Shown here: positions 46,285 through 58,430 of the stretch, one piece after another
Position numbering within the stretch: the first letter of the stretch is position 1
Layout: each line of letters starts with the position of its first letter
NCBI GenBank assembly: GCA_023078685.1
Contig: JALGAS010000005.1
Coordinates: forward strand, 4,464,001 to 4,528,000
Reading direction: 5' to 3'
Source: Neopestalotiopsis rosae
Lineage: Eukaryota > Ascomycota > Sordariomycetes > Amphisphaeriales > Sporocadaceae
DNA length: 64,000 nt
Program-made: the position numbers and the translations under genes
Notes under the pieces: model-generated
Seen by the model: only the letters and a program-made list of their open reading frames with translations
What the model was told of the DNA's origin: nothing
Database searches by the model: none

Positions 46285-48495
46285 CTACAGCTTGAAATTG
46301 TTACTCGAAAGAGCCTTGGCAGCCTTTGCCTTGTTGCCCTCAGTGTCAACAAGCTCTCCCTTCTTGTTAATGACCTTGACACCACCCTTCTTGAGATCGC
46401 TAATGGCTTGCTGCTGGGCCTGTGCCTTACCAGACAGCTTCTGGCCGCCAATGCCGCCGGCCTTGCGTATTCTCTCCTTTGTTCTCCTCCGCCTCCTCGT
46501 CTTGTCATCACGACTGAGCTCCTGCTTGGCCATGGGCAAGCCACTCTTGCCGACCACCTCGCCCTTTTCTGCAGAGTCCTTACCAGCCTTATAGATCTCT
46601 TGCGGTGCCAGGGTGTTGTCACCTCCACTGACACCCTGAGCTGTACCAGGCTGAGCATCTTCCATGCTGACGGTCGCAACGTCGGCCACAACCGTAAGAG
46701 ATGGAGCTGCAGGCTTCGGCTTGTAGTGCCAACTGCTGAGTGCGTCTAGACTGGCACTGAGCTCCTTCCACATCTGCTCGACCTCCTTCTCCTCTTTTTG
46801 AAGTTTCTCGTCGGCCTTGCTAACGTATGCGTCCGGATTGGTATTCTTGACGTGCTCCTCCTCGTAAATTTCAGCCAGACTCTGCTTGTTCTTTCCATCG
46901 TCAAGCTCGACCAAGCCACGACGAGTATTTGCCGAGCCGTCAGTGTCGGGGCGTCTCTTGATGACCTCGTCGAACTGTTGCGCCAAAATTCGTCGCTTGA
47001 TCATGTCTTCAATGCTCTCACTGACTTCCTGTGTGATCACAGGCACTGGCTTGCCAACATGCTCAAAATCAAGATCCTCCTCTAGAAGTGAGTGCATGGG
47101 TCGCTCTGTAGCTGCCGCCTCACCACTAAGCGTCCACTTCTTTTGCGCCACGTTCTCGGCTTCCAGTTTGCGGATCTCTTCCGCCAACTTTGCTTGTCTT
47201 CTCTCGTGGGCTGATTTGCGCGATCGCGGGTCGCCAGCAGAAACTTCTGAAAGTGCGTCATCAGAGTTCTCCACATCAGATTCATCTTCAAAAAGATCTC
47301 TCTTGACATCATCCATGGCACGGGCGACATCGTCGTCGTTTGGTGCCTTATATTTGGGAGCTCTGGGTTTCCGAGGCTTTCCGGTCTTGGCACCCTTCTT
47401 AGCTGGAGGCGCAAAGAAGTCCTTGTAAAAGACGTCGTTGGCGTTGAACTCGTTGCCATCATCTAGATCGTCTTCTTCTTCGTCCTCCTCCATATCGCTA
47501 TCGCCTTCGGGGGCATCCAGGGCCATATCGCCAAACGTAGGTCCACCTTCTTCATCGTCCGACTCAAGGTCTTCCTCGATATCATCGGCTGACTTCTTTC
47601 CCTGGGCAGAGGGTTTGTCTTCTAATGGATTGCCATGCCAGTCAATCTCGTCGTCATCGCTTGCCGCATCCGTGTTGGGGTCGGCTCTAGCGTCTTGATT
47701 CTCGAACCATTGACTCTGTTTGTTGAATTGGTCGATGTCAAAGAAACCGTCGTTCAACCCGTTGGGATCCTCAACCAGCTCGGCTTCCTCTTCCTCCTCG
47801 TCACTGTCTTCATCGACATCTTCCTCTTCGTCAAAGTCGCCGAGTTCACCATCAACTTCCTCGTCGTGAAGACCTTCGTCCTCCTCCATATCCTCTAGCT
47901 CGCCATCCAAAAGACTGCCATCTTCCTCGCCTGACAAGTACTCTTCTTCGAGTCCAGACTCTTCTTCCGATCCAGACAAGGCGTCTTCGTCGTCAGATTC
48001 AAGCTCTTCCGTAGCCCCATTCAGGCCATTGGTCTCCTCAAGTTGGTTTTGTTCTTCCAGTTCTTCAATGACTTCCTCCGAGTCTTGAAGCGCGCTGGCA
48101 ATGATCCTCCTAGCTTGTTGCCAGACTTGACCGTTCTCGAAGCCATCGACGTGCAATTTTCTGATCTTCAAGACCTCGCCTTTTCCAGCGGGGCCATCGG
48201 CTCGCTTTCTCTTCTTGTGGGCTTCTTTCAGTCTTTGTTGTTGCTCGTCGCTGATCTGACCGGCATACGCATCTAGTGTGGCCTTGGCAAGCTGCAGGGA
48301 GGCATTGGACACGGAAGGAGAGGGCTGCAAGAAGTTGTGGCGGTTGCCGGCCTTGATGGCTTCATAGAGAGCCAGCATATCCGAGGCGGCGCCAGGTTTC
48401 GATGAATCGGTAAACGCGGAAAGGAACGCCATGTTTGGCGCATGTGTGAGGGTATGCGACGAAGAAGAGGAAGTGCTGCCGCCAGTATCAGCCAT
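46285..48495 (-). CDS. mpp10: U3 snoRNP protein MPP10
   Basis: A single exon of 736 residues from ATG at 48495 (MADTGGSTSSSSS). After an alpha-helical N-terminus with KKRKRADGPAGKGEVLKIRK come very long acidic stretches (residues about 150-400), then the conserved MPP10 core KWTLSGEAAATERPMHSLLE, EDLDFEHVGKPVPVITQEVS and DMIKRRILAQQFDEVIKRRP, and near the end KTRRRRRTKERIRKAGG and KGELVDTEGNKAKA. MPP10 joins Imp3 and Imp4 in the small-subunit processome in the nucleolus and is needed for 18S rRNA maturation. Upstream of the ATG the frame stays open, but no better start is seen; a leader intron ending near 48521 (TGCAG) is possible. Divergent from the AP-3 mu gene. Confidence 0.93.
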   Translation of the reverse strand: MADTGGSTSSSSSHTLTHAPNMAFLSAFTDSSKPGAASDMLALYEAIKAGNRHNFLQPSPSVSNASLQLAKATLDAYAGQISDEQQQRLKEAHKKRKRADGPAGKGEVLKIRKLHVDGFENGQVWQQARRIIASALQDSEEVIEELEEQNQLEETNGLNGATEELESDDEDALSGSEEESGLEEEYLSGEEDGSLLDGELEDMEEDEGLHDEEVDGELGDFDEEEDVDEDSDEEEEEAELVEDPNGLNDGFFDIDQFNKQSQWFENQDARADPNTDAASDDDEIDWHGNPLEDKPSAQGKKSADDIEEDLESDDEEGGPTFGDMALDAPEGDSDMEEDEEEDDLDDGNEFNANDVFYKDFFAPPAKKGAKTGKPRKPRAPKYKAPNDDDVARAMDDVKRDLFEDESDVENSDDALSEVSAGDPRSRKSAHERRQAKLAEEIRKLEAENVAQKKWTLSGEAAATERPMHSLLEEDLDFEHVGKPVPVITQEVSESIEDMIKRRILAQQFDEVIKRRPDTDGSANTRRGLVELDDGKNKQSLAEIYEEEHVKNTNPDAYVSKADEKLQKEEKEVEQMWKELSASLDALSSWHYKPKPAAPSLTVVADVATVSMEDAQPGTAQGVSGGDNTLAPQEIYKAGKDSAEKGEVVGKSGLPMAKQELSRDDKTRRRRRTKERIRKAGGIGGQKLSGKAQAQQQAISDLKKGGVKVINKKGELVDTEGNKAKAAKALSSNNFKL

Positions 48496-49304
48496 GACTT
48501 TGTCGAGGGTCAAAACCTGCAAAAAATTATTTGGTCGGTGTTTGAGCCTGGGGACTGCTTCTTTGGCTTATCGGCAGAAAAAAAAAATCCCAAAGTTGCA
48601 CAAGCTAAGAAGAAAAGTCTCCATAAAAAAAGTTGCTACTGGTTGAGCCCCGCTGTCTTGGCTCGCATAGGCTCACTACGTAGTAGAGCTGCTCCCGACT
48701 GGTGCATTCTTATGGAATATTTATTTACTATGCGGGAGCCACTTATACATACACCATGGAAAAGGCATACAAGCTTCGTCGAATATGTACTTTGGGCCAT
48801 TCTCCCTCATTGCTTGAGTGCCTCGAAATGCAGGTAACCATGATCAAACTCAGAAGATGCGAAACTATCGCTATTAGGTGTTGATTTCTTCTCAAGAATG
48901 AATCGATATGCCCGTCCAAAGCAAAAGTCGTATCAGTCCCACGTCTAAGCATATTATCAGAATATTCAATTCAACCAAGTCGGAGAACAGGAAATCATAT
49001 GGACTTACAGATTTTCATACGCGGAGATATCATTGTACTTCTAATCTTCAATCATCATCATTCTGAAAGTATGGTGCCGCCTTGGCCATGGTTATCTCAA
49101 AATAAGGTGAATAAGTTAGTAAGTGGCATACTTCCCCACTAGCCACAAGTGACTGGTCGCAAGCCTCAGTGCACAGCGACCTAGCGACCCCTGGCCGATT
49201 GACGTCTTCAGGGCTGGGTGATCTGCCCCTCCATGGTTCCTCCATCCTCCATCAGCTCTAAAGCCTCACCCTCATCGGCAGACCATGCTGAAAGCACATC
49301 CACC
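48496..49304. promoter_or_regulatory. Divergent promoter region mpp10 / AP-3 mu
   Basis: 809 bp between two genes read apart. It contains A-runs near 48585 and 48627. No ORF is supported. Confidence 0.45.
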
Positions 49305-50999
49305 ATGACGGGCGTGATAGAAGCGCTGCACATCTTTGATGAGCACAAGTAAGTGAACAAGCAAACAAGACTGCAATAAATTTGCTTTCCTCTACAGCTC
49401 GACTTACCTTCTCTTACTAGACGCGCCATCTTGTCGCATACCTACAATGCCCGACCGCTATCCGCAGCTCATCTGCTTCCTTTGTACCTAGATCACCCGG
49501 CACCACGCCCCAACTTGATCTACCTGCCCAACACGAACCCACCAACTCTGGTCTTCAGTTTGGAGCATGCAAACCTACTATACCTCGCGACTACATCTTC
49601 TGAAATAGAACCCCTATTGGTCCTCGAGTTCCTTCACCGCATAATCGATGTACTCGAGGAGTTTTTGGGTGCGCCGGTCTTGGCTCACAAGATTGAGGCC
49701 AACTATGATGTTGTGGCACAACTCTTGACCGAGATGTGCGATGCTGGCATGGTCAACACTACCGAACCGAACGCGCTCAGGGATGCCGTCGAGGTGGAAG
49801 GACTCTTGGGCAAATTCTTTGGCAGTTTGAATCTACCCAACAAACCAGGACTGACGCCGAGTCTTACTACACCAAGCATCTCTTCGTTAGCAGCTCAAAA
49901 TGCTCCTGCGCTGCCCTGGAGACGAGCCAACGTACGGCATACTTCGAACGAACTTTATGCCGACGTAGTGGAATCGCTGACGGTGACGTTGGCGCCATCT
50001 GGGAGACCCATTGCTGCCTTTGCCAACGGCACCATCGCCTTCACCTCCAAGGTGTCTGGCGTTCCTGATATTACCATGAGTCTGACCGGGCGCGAAGGAA
50101 AACACAACCTTAGGAATGTCATGGAATTGCCAGTCTTCCACCCCTGTGTTCGACTTAACCGGTGGCGGGAAAGCCCTGGCGACTTGAGCTTTATTCCTCC
50201 CGATGGTCGCTTTATTCTGGCAGGCTACGAGGTGGACCTGCTACCTGCCAACAGCAACAATGGCAGCCTCGGTTCGAATAATCTACAATTACCCATCAGT
50301 CTCGAGGTTAAGACCGGTTTGGGGACAGCAGGGGCCGACTTCGATATTCGACTCAATATCAACAGAATACCAGGCGGTCCTGGTGCTTTGGGTCCTTCGA
50401 GCAGAGGAGGCGCATCCGGTGGCAGATCCGCTTTTGGTGGTCCACATTCTGGTACCGTGGCTGCTCCGTCGCTGCATGATGTTATTGTCACGGTCCCATT
50501 ACCATCAGAGGTCAGAAACCTTTCTGATGTACGACCAAGCAAAGGCGACGCCAATTATAACCCCGGAGACAAGTCATTAGAGTGGCATATCCCTCAAAAA
50601 GAGCTCACATCTGGCACACCATACTACAGCTTGAAAGCCACAGTTTTGGGTCCGTTGGCGGATGACGAGAACATTCAGGATGACCCAACAGGCTTTGGAT
50701 TTGGAAAAGATTATTCCTATGAAGAGCCATACCAAAGCGCTCCTTCACCGACGACAGCGAAACAGCAATCTGGAAACGAGGACGACAAGGAAGCGAAGAA
50801 GATTGCACAGAACAGAATATTGATGCCTAGCTCGGCATCGGTCAGCTTCTCGGTGAAAGGTTGGATCCCAAGTGGCATCAAGATTGAGAGTATCAATGTC
50901 GATACCAAGAAGAGCCGAGGCCTGGGTGAAGGTGTCAAGCCCTACAAAGGCGTCAAGTACTTGACGATAAGTAAAGGCGGCGTAGAGATCAGATGTTGA
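49305..50999 (+). CDS. apm3: AP-3 adaptor complex medium chain (mu)
   Basis: Two exons (49305-49348 and 49421-50999; 72-nt intron, GTAAGT donor) give 540 residues. The start MTGVIEALHIFDEHKRAILS is the beta-strand that opens the longin-like domain of mu chains; the nearby ATG at 49285 is out of frame. PLLVLEFLHRIIDVLEEFLG and KIEANYDVVAQLLTEMCDAG follow as in AP-3 mu. The C-terminal mu-homology domain begins near LPWRRANVRHTSNELYADVV and ends KGVKYLTISKGGVEIRC. A Gly/Ser-rich loop (PGALGPSSRGGASGGRSAFG) is a lineage-specific insertion. AP-3 carries cargo from Golgi/endosome directly to the vacuole; this chain reads Tyr-based sorting signals. Same strand as mct1 and the TRAPP gene. Confidence 0.9.
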
Positions 51000-51473
51000 T
51001 TAATTAAGAGCGCACACAATATCATTCGATCCCAGTAATGGTTGCAAGCATAAGTTCTCATCTCTTGGCACGCAATCAAAAACTCGGTCTATGCTGTGCG
51101 AGATGATTTGAAGTCTTCCTTATATAAAAAGTATCTTTATCCATTGCCATGAGTAGCCACATGGAGTTGCCAGTACGTACAGGCTCAAAGGCCCTAACTG
51201 CAGATCTAGCGCTATATCGTGCCCCAAGCTTCCTTACCCCCGCAGCTCCAGCTCGGCTCTGGGGCGTGGGGTCGGTCGGCAATGGCCCGGCCGTTGGGGA
51301 CTGCAGGTGCTGCGTGTCTTCCGATTCCAGCCCTTCCAATGGAGAACAGCTGCGTCTATTTACTTACACATGCTTGCTTACGGTGGATGCGGCACCAGAG
51401 TGTCCCGTCTCACGATCTTTTCAATGGTACCACCTAGTCATTATTGTAGCTCGGTATATGCTGGCGCGCGGTG
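51000..51473. other. Intergenic between apm3 and mct1
   Basis: 474 bp. It includes the 3' flank of apm3 and the mct1 promoter. No other element is seen. Confidence 0.45.
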
Positions 51474-52864
51474 ATGACCGCCTTCATTACACCAATGCGC
51501 CAGCGCGCAGCTGGTAGCTGTCGTTGTCGCCGTTATCCCACTACTTGGCCCTTTTCCGGCGTCCTAGGGGCTTCCCAGTTCGCAGTCACAGCGCCATGTC
51601 AAGGTTCACCGACAAAAGGAAAGACTCGTAATTATGGCTCAACTACGGCGGCTGGAAGAAAGCAAAAGGCCAAGACTGCCATCTTCTTTCCAGGTAACGT
51701 CCTCCCCAACTATTGGCTGTTTCCGCTGCTTCCACAAGATGTCGAAACTGACAGATTGCTTCCTCGCCCTCAGGTCAAGGAGTTCAAAAAGTGGGCATGA
51801 CCACACCCTGGATAGAAGCATTTCCTCGTGCCGCCCACGAAGTGCTCGACGAAATAGATACGTACATGGGCTATAAGCTGTCCACGGTGATACAAGACGG
51901 ACCGTCACGGGTGTTGACCGCCACACCGAATGCTCAGCCTGCCATCATGGCCACAAGCATATTGATTCTCAGGGTACTGGAGCGCGAATTCGGTTTCAAG
52001 GTATCCGAGCGAATCGATGTCAGTCTGGGCCATTCGCTGGGCGAATTTGCGGCGCTCGTCGCGGCCGGAGTGTTGGCTTTTCAAGACGCTTTATACATTT
52101 GTCGGAAACGGGCCGAGGCCATGGCCGAGGCGACCAGGCGCGCACAAGAAGAATACGGAGGAGAGTACGGCATGGTCGCCGTGGTTACCGAGCCCGAATA
52201 CCTGGCCTCTCTCATTGAGGCGATTGACGATTTCGTTGGCTATCGAAGTGCCGGGGCCCGCAGCGACCACGCAGAGGATATTCAGCCCATCGACCAAGTG
52301 CTCATCGCCAACATAAACAGCAAGAACCAAATCGTCTTGAGTGGCAATGTGGAAAAGATCAAGGAACTAGTCGCACATGTGCGACAATTTCTCGGCCATG
52401 ATCCTAGAGCTGTACGATTAAACAGCGATTCTCCCTTTCACAGCCCAATCATGCGACCTGCGGTTTCTGTCATGAAGGACTTGCTCTCCAGCAAAAGCAG
52501 AGTTGCTGGCCGAGAAGATCAAGACGTGGTGATGTTTCCGGGCGATCTCATGTGCATTAGCAATGTAAGCGCAAAACCGTTTGGTAGTAAAGAGGAGGTC
52601 AAGGACTTGCTATCCCGGCAATGCTTGGAGACTGTGAGATGGTGGGAGAGCATCAAGTATCTGGATCAAGAACAGCGAGTACGACGATGGCTTGGAATCG
52701 GCCCTGGCAAGGTTGGTAGAAACTTGGTTGGAAAGGAAGTGGGCATGAGAGGTATGGATATGGTGAAGGGGGGAGGCGTATGGGCAATCACCGATCCGTA
52801 TGATGTCGAGGACGTTCTGAGAGCGCTTGAGAGAACCGAAGACCTGGACGAGGGCGATGATTAA
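51474..52864 (+). CDS. mct1: Malonyl-CoA:ACP transacylase, mitochondrial
   Basis: Two exons (51474-51693 and 51774-52864; 80-nt intron, donor GTAACG) give 436 residues. The intron splits the conserved FFPGQGVQKVGM motif, which proves the junction. ATG at 51474 or at 51495 (MRQRAAGSCRCRRYPTTWPF) starts a basic, acid-free mitochondrial presequence. The nucleophile lies in GHSLGEFAAL, the Arg in FVGNG-like context is replaced by CRKRAEAMAEATRR, and the catalytic His is in DSPFHSPIM. The enzyme loads malonyl groups on acyl carrier protein for type II fatty-acid synthesis, which supplies lipoate. The C-terminus is longer than in bacterial FabD and acidic (LDEGDD). No association with a polyketide synthase is seen, so a housekeeping role is most likely. 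Confidence 0.92.
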
Positions 52865-53438
52865 GCCTAAGGGAAAACGCTCGCGAAAACAGGAAAATCG
52901 TATACGACTAAACAAGTAGCGACTTCCTTGGTGTATATAGATGATTTTCACATGGAGAAAGATGGTTGGTTCTTGGGGGTTCATTGTTGATTTGTATTAC
53001 TATCGAAGAGAATAGTATTTTCACCTAATCCATTTTATTCATAATATACATAGACTCTTGGGCGTTCACGATAACGCAATTAAACAAACAGAAAATTCTC
53101 AGGGTGCAAAATGTGACAACGATAATAGTTAGGTACCCAATAAAAGTAATATAGAATAAAGCTTGTCAAGTTGTTTATTTTGTTGGAGCTACCCCGGATC
53201 TGCTGTTTGAACTTCCAGGGGTCCTTGACGTCTTGGGGTGTTACAGTGGGTGTTACAGGACGTAATGTACTGCTCCGTAGTGGGGCAGGCTTCCATAGCT
53301 TCAGCGCTGCCGGAATGCGCAGCCAGCGAGCTCCAATCCAGCCAGTCGTCCAAACATTCCATGCTTTGGCACAAGACCCTCCAACCAGGAACAGAACAAA
53401 CTGTTCGCAAAACAAACCACACGAGCTGAGTCGTCGCA
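52865..53438. other. Intergenic between mct1 and the TRAPP gene
   Basis: 574 bp, A/T-rich in the first half. GGGTGTTACAG occurs twice at short distance near 53237-53260. No ORF of its own is supported. Confidence 0.45.
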
Positions 53439-54243
53439 ATGGCAACTTCGATACCGGCGATCGCCTGCCTGGGCGTCATAGGGCGCAATGTGAGTTTCTT
53501 TGTCCCTCATCCTCCTGCGCTGCCTCGAGAGACGGCATCTTCTTCTTCTTCTTTCCTTGCCTGGGGGAAGGGAGGCAAACGGGCATGATGGGCTGACTCG
53601 GGCGACCGAACCAAAACAGAACAACCCCCTCCACACGACACTCTTCCCGACGTCGCGAGACGCAGCGTCCGGCCAGGCCATCCCCCTGCGCACGCCGCTG
53701 CAGTTCTCGCTGCTGCTGTCCAGCACCCTCGACATCTTTGCCTCGCGGGCGCGGCACGCCACCGTCTCGGGCACGCTGCTGAGCGGCGACTTTGGCCTCC
53801 TGCACGCCGTCGACGACCGCCTGGCCGCCTACGGCTGGGAGACCAACACGGGCGTAAAGTTCGTCGCCGTCGTCGACATGCGGGGCAGGTCGCTGGACTC
53901 GCTGGTGGGCAAAGGGCTCAAGACGTCATCGCTGTCGTCCCAGTCGGGAGGCGGTGGTGCGGGGGCTGCCGGGGGAGGAGCAGGAACAGGAGGAGTGGGT
54001 GCCGGCGCCGGCTCGGCTGCCTACGGTACCGCCGGGGGCGCCGGCGTCGGGCTGAGGGAGGGCGAGCTCAAGGTCGTCTTCCGGGCCATGCAGACGGCGT
54101 ACGTGCGCCTCCTCCAGAACCCCTTCTACGACCCCGACCACGCGACCGCTGTCGGGACCAAGCAGATCACGAGTCGCAAGTTTGCCGAAGAGATGAGGCG
54201 GATCGGCGACGTCTGGGTACCTGGAAGCGTCAATACTTTGTGA
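53439..54243 (+). CDS. TRAPP subunit, TRAPPC2L/Tca17-like (sedlin fold)
   Basis: Two exons (53439-53489 and 53620-54243; 130-nt intron, GTGAGT donor, acceptor AAAACAG) give 224 residues. MATSIPAIACLGVIGRNNNP followed by LHTTLF is the first two strands of the longin-like sedlin fold; QFSLLLSSTLDIFASRARH, then DFGLLHAVDDRLAAYGWETN, TGVKFVAVVDM and VFRAMQTAYVRLLQNPFYDP complete it. Human TRAPPC2L has about 140 residues; here a Gly/Ala-rich insertion of some 55 residues (about 130-185) separates the last strand from the final helices. TRAPP complexes are exchange factors for Rab GTPases Ypt1/Ypt31 in ER-Golgi and Golgi traffic. Alternative: TRAPPC2 (Trs20) itself, less likely from the start sequence. 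Confidence 0.82.
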
Positions 54244-57200
54244 TCTGCATGGTCCCTCCTTCGAAAAGCCCCCCCTCCGAGACAAAACGGCGTGACGAGT
54301 GAGACTGAAGGAGGCGGGAACAACCTGAGGGATGCACGTATATGCGCGCAAAATTAGCATTGGGCTGGTAGAGACGAATCTCACGAGCAGGGTGAATGGG
54401 TTATAAGCATTTCCGACTTGGCGTGGGAGAACTTTGAAATTTATAATGGCATGGAGTTGGGCGTTTTCCAGGATCCTCAAACAGAAAGACAGCGGAACAA
54501 TCCACGGGAAAGCCGAGTCAAGCCAGGAATGGTATTCACTGTCGGCTTTCCTATTTCAACTTGACAAGTACTGTAGACAACTTGCTTAAGAAGATCGATC
54601 CATGTGAGGGACAACCCAAACAAAGGGGCCAAACATCGGATGAAATCTCAAAAATTAGTTGACATGATCTTGACTATAAATTTTGGCTCTGAAAATGCTA
54701 ATTTGTACTTGACACGATATCCGGGATGTTGTCGTGTTTCAACTATTTTGCAGTGCCATCAAGAGATGATCAGAAATGGCTGGGTTCTATGACAAGTCAA
54801 AAGCCGAAATTTAAATCTGTATGCATATTGGGAGAAACAACTACATGTGCCACAAAAAGCCGTTGGCCAAGGGCTTCCTCTGTATACTCAATCCTTCAAA
54901 GTGACAGAGCAAAAGGGACCCCTCAGATCTCAGCAGGGTGAAACTTGAGGCGTACAATACGCAAGACTGGACAGAAGATGCAACGCACAGGTCAAAAATC
55001 GATTGATATACATCTCGAGAAATAGAGGTGTCAAAATCAGGCGCATTGTTCCTCACTATGAAGGCTTGCTTTGCTCCGTGGCGCACCCACCCACTTGCTC
55101 GAGAACATTTCACTTACATTTTTCGTTCGCTCCTACCGCTTTGTTCAAGTAGATTCAGTCATGCAAAGACGATTATCATTTGACTTATTCGACTAGATCA
55201 CCTCGTTCGGTAGCAACCCAAAGTACGAAATGTGTCAAGCATGAGGCTCGAGTTTTGTCTGAGGACGATTGATTTCGTATCGGCCGAACTGTGTAATTAT
55301 CTCCGAGCAAATGACTTCCGTCTTGTCTCACGGAATGGAAAACTTTTTTTCTTATCTTTCGGCCGAACGTATTTCATAACGTGACCGTATATCGTGATGA
55401 GATAAATGGTCAACACGAATGAAATGTTGCATAATGTCTGCGTGCGTGGCCAGCCAGCCACGATGGCTGTGAGTCTTGGAGCAAAAGGACGTCTCCAAGT
55501 TGTGTGGCGTTTTTGCCCGGAATGTCAGGATGGTCGCAACTGCCGGTAAGGTCGGAGGAAGGTGAAAATGACTTTTTTTCCATACCAATAAAAAGTCCCG
55601 AGTACACCGCGAAAGGGATCTTGTCATTCACATGCCACACACATATGGAGGCTGCCTATGAAATCCCGGGACATACCGCTGCCGTATCTACCGCGCCCTA
55701 CTCGTACGTAAACTTTCCCCTGGAATGCGAATCGGCACCATTGATTTGATTCTTTACCGGTGAAAGTAATGGAGGGATCGGGCGCCGGGTGAGATCCGGG
55801 CTGACCTATCCGTAAGACACGGGCCGCTGCGGATCGATCCGACAGGGAGGATTGTACACTTATTGGATGAAATACGGCACTTGTTGACCGCAATATGAAG
55901 AATATGGGTTGCTGTATCTAGTTTCTTGCTCATTGTCCGTATTCGAGAGTTGGAACAAACGATTTGGGGTTGTTTTGCAAAGATACCTTTTCGGTCTTCG
56001 TTCGACATATCGCTAAATTATTTGAACCACAGCCTTACACAGTTCGCGCCACGTATTCAGTCAATTTTTCTCATTCCTAGACCAAGTAATGTTAAGAGTG
56101 TTTAGTCGCAAGTTAATATGGCTTCCTGCACAGTTCATCGCTCAAGTATAACTTGTGAATAAGTCGAAAGCGAGCATCCTGTAACAAGGGTCATTAGAGT
56201 TGTTATCTTCTAGTAAAGGCTTGACTGTGTGAGGCTACCCATCTGATAACTCGTCATGTCTCCTGGCAAACATGAAAATCCATGAAAATGACCAGAGCAA
56301 AGTGGGTGGACGAACGATGACGGCGGACATTGTTTTCCGGCCGTATAGTGCTGTCTTTCGTGATCAAGCCTCATCGCCGAGGCGTTGAGAGCTGAAGATG
56401 AGAACGAGGCATATTCACGAATATCACCTGTGCTCGGCTTGCATACGCCTGCAACGTCCCTCATCCCGTCCCAATGCCGGATACCAACAGCCTGGGATTA
56501 GATAGCTGCCGGCAAGTGCCGGAAATGCACTGTAACCCCACGGAGGGTATTGTAATAGCCTGCCCACATGATCCAATTCCCGATACATGCCTGATCATAT
56601 ATATCCATAGTGCTCAAATGAATTCGTAATCTGTAACATTATTGAGCCAAGTGACCATTTAACAACATCACTTGATGTCATCTCGACCAGCATTATATCT
56701 GACCAGCAGGGAAATTCAATGTTACTAGGATCAAGCCTCTCTCTCCCTCACCACTGCCAACCCCTCTTCCAGAGTTTGAGCCATCTAAAGCCTGCTGCAT
56801 GCAAGCGAATGCAAAGAGCATGCGTGCGCGGCAGGACCGCCCACGTCGCGGGTCCTGCGCCAGTACCATAAAACCTGCACGCAAAACAAAACGTCGTCCA
56901 CGATGTTCGGATCGGCGGCAGACCTTGCCAATTGTAGGCTCATTACTTTGCGGGGTGATCTGCAAGTCATCGATAGTAGTATGAGTGTGTGACGGCGGCG
57001 TGCGCTATGGCCTGGCAATTGGCATGCATTTAGACTAAAAAGAGGGAAAAAAGGAATGTTATGCTTACTCACCGATCTCACATTGCACATTAGCCGGCCA
57101 TCTAAAATAGGTAGTAGGTTATGATGGAAGAGGGGACAAATCAGTGACGAGCATTTGCATCGTCTACTCAAAGCCGAAAGGGAGAGCAGGCGCATGTCCA

Positions 57201-57453
57201 TCAAGCAACGTAAGACAACATGATGGCGGTCTGGTGGTGTAGAAAAGCTCAACAACGGCCACATCCCTACTGCACTTGATGGACTGGTGATCTCTTGTCT
57301 TATTCCACCTCTGGTCGTTATAAAGGCTGAAAGGATCGCGCGTCGCAGTGTCGCTGCCGCCTACGCACAGTTGCGGGTTCAATCTCAGACTCATTCCAGA
57401 GCAGCGGTCAATAGGATTGTCGGCTCAAGGTTCTCCGTAAAAGCAAATCAGCA
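54244..57453. other. Intergenic, 3.2 kb
   Basis: This is a gene-poor stretch between the TRAPP gene and the SGNH gene, both (+). All frames are short and lack coding character. A TATA-like box for the SGNH gene lies at 57319. I recognise no repeat family or RNA gene. Confidence 0.5.
57319..57325 (+). promoter_or_regulatory. TATA-like box of the SGNH hydrolase gene
   Basis: TATAAAG lies 135 bp upstream of the ATG at 57454, consistent with a regulated fungal promoter and a leader of about 100 nt. Confidence 0.45.
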
Positions 57454-58270
57454 ATGTTCTCTCCCAAGACATACCTTGCGTTATGCGCAGTTGCTCTCAC
57501 GAGCGTCTTAGGTAATGACTCTTGGTCCTGTCGCTGAAGCGACGGATACCCGGGCAGCTCGCTGACAATATACAGGTGCGCCAGCAGGGGAATCATCCCG
57601 ACACTCAGCAAGGGATTCCCTCGCCGGTGGTATCGGTTTGCGAATTGAGCCACTTGGTGCGTCCATCATACATGGTGTGGCGTCGAGTGATGGCAACGGC
57701 TTTCGAAAATACCTCCGAGACGCTCTTATATCCAATGGCAACGGTGTAGACATGGTTGGAAGCAATCCCAATGGGACTATGCGAGACAACGACAACTCCG
57801 GATGGCCAGGTTACGTTATCGACGAGGTGCATGAAATGTCGAACATTGACACGTCCAACTATAAGCCGAATCTGGTTCTAATTAACGCTGGAACAAACGA
57901 TGCCCTCCAAAATATAGACATTTCCAACGCCGGCACCCGCATGACGAATATGCTGGATGACATCTACACGCAATCTCCCAAGGCGACCGTTATCCTTTCT
58001 GGCCTCCTCAGAAATGGGGATACTGATGCGGATTGGCGTGCCAAGCAGATCAACTTTCAGTACCAGAATCTGGTCAAGGTCCTGCAGTTGCAAGGAAAGC
58101 CTATAATATGGGCTGATATGCAAGGGCCGGACGGTCCCACGCTTGCCGACATCAGTTCTGATGGCACGCATCCACTGGACGTTGGATATAAGAAGATGGC
58201 CAATATATGGTATGCCGCTATTCAGACGGCTGATGCGAAGGGCTATTTGCAACAAGCAGAGTGGAGCTGA
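57454..58270 (+). CDS. Secreted SGNH/GDSL-type esterase (CE3-like)
   Basis: Two exons (57454-57511 and 57576-58270; 64-nt intron, GTAATG donor, GCTGAC branch site) give 250 residues. The first exon encodes almost exactly the signal peptide (MFSPKTYLALCAVALTSVLG). The mature part has block I with the nucleophile Ser in RIEPLGASIIHG (GAS in place of GDS), a Gly in block II (SGWPGYVIDE), block III LINAGTNDAL with the Asn, and block V DISSDGTHPLDVGYKKMANI with Asp and His, so the triad is complete. This order resembles carbohydrate esterase family 3 acetylxylan esterases and related fungal enzymes that deacetylate plant polymers outside the cell. The substrate is inferred only. It stands alone, with gene-poor DNA on both sides. 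Confidence 0.87.
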
Positions 58271-58430
58271 GAAAGTGAATAGATATAGAATAGAGAAAAT
58301 GGAATTTTCACTGAAGCGATTGTATGCCCAGAACATGAGTTTGGAGAATTGATGCCCTAGACAGCGGATGCAAGGCTGTACTTCACCAGTGCTTTGGTAT
58401 TCATTCACCTGAAGCCGCATATGAGGCGGC

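Noticed and set aside
56785..57264. 159-codon minus-strand frame in the 3.2-kb spacer
   Set aside because: Composition is Leu/Ser/Cys/Arg-rich as in chance frames, with no motif or splice partner.
54244..57453. Repeat-induced point mutation (RIP) scar in the gene-poor spacer
   Set aside because: The DNA is only moderately AT-rich and shows no strong TpA excess by eye; a computed RIP index would be needed to claim it.
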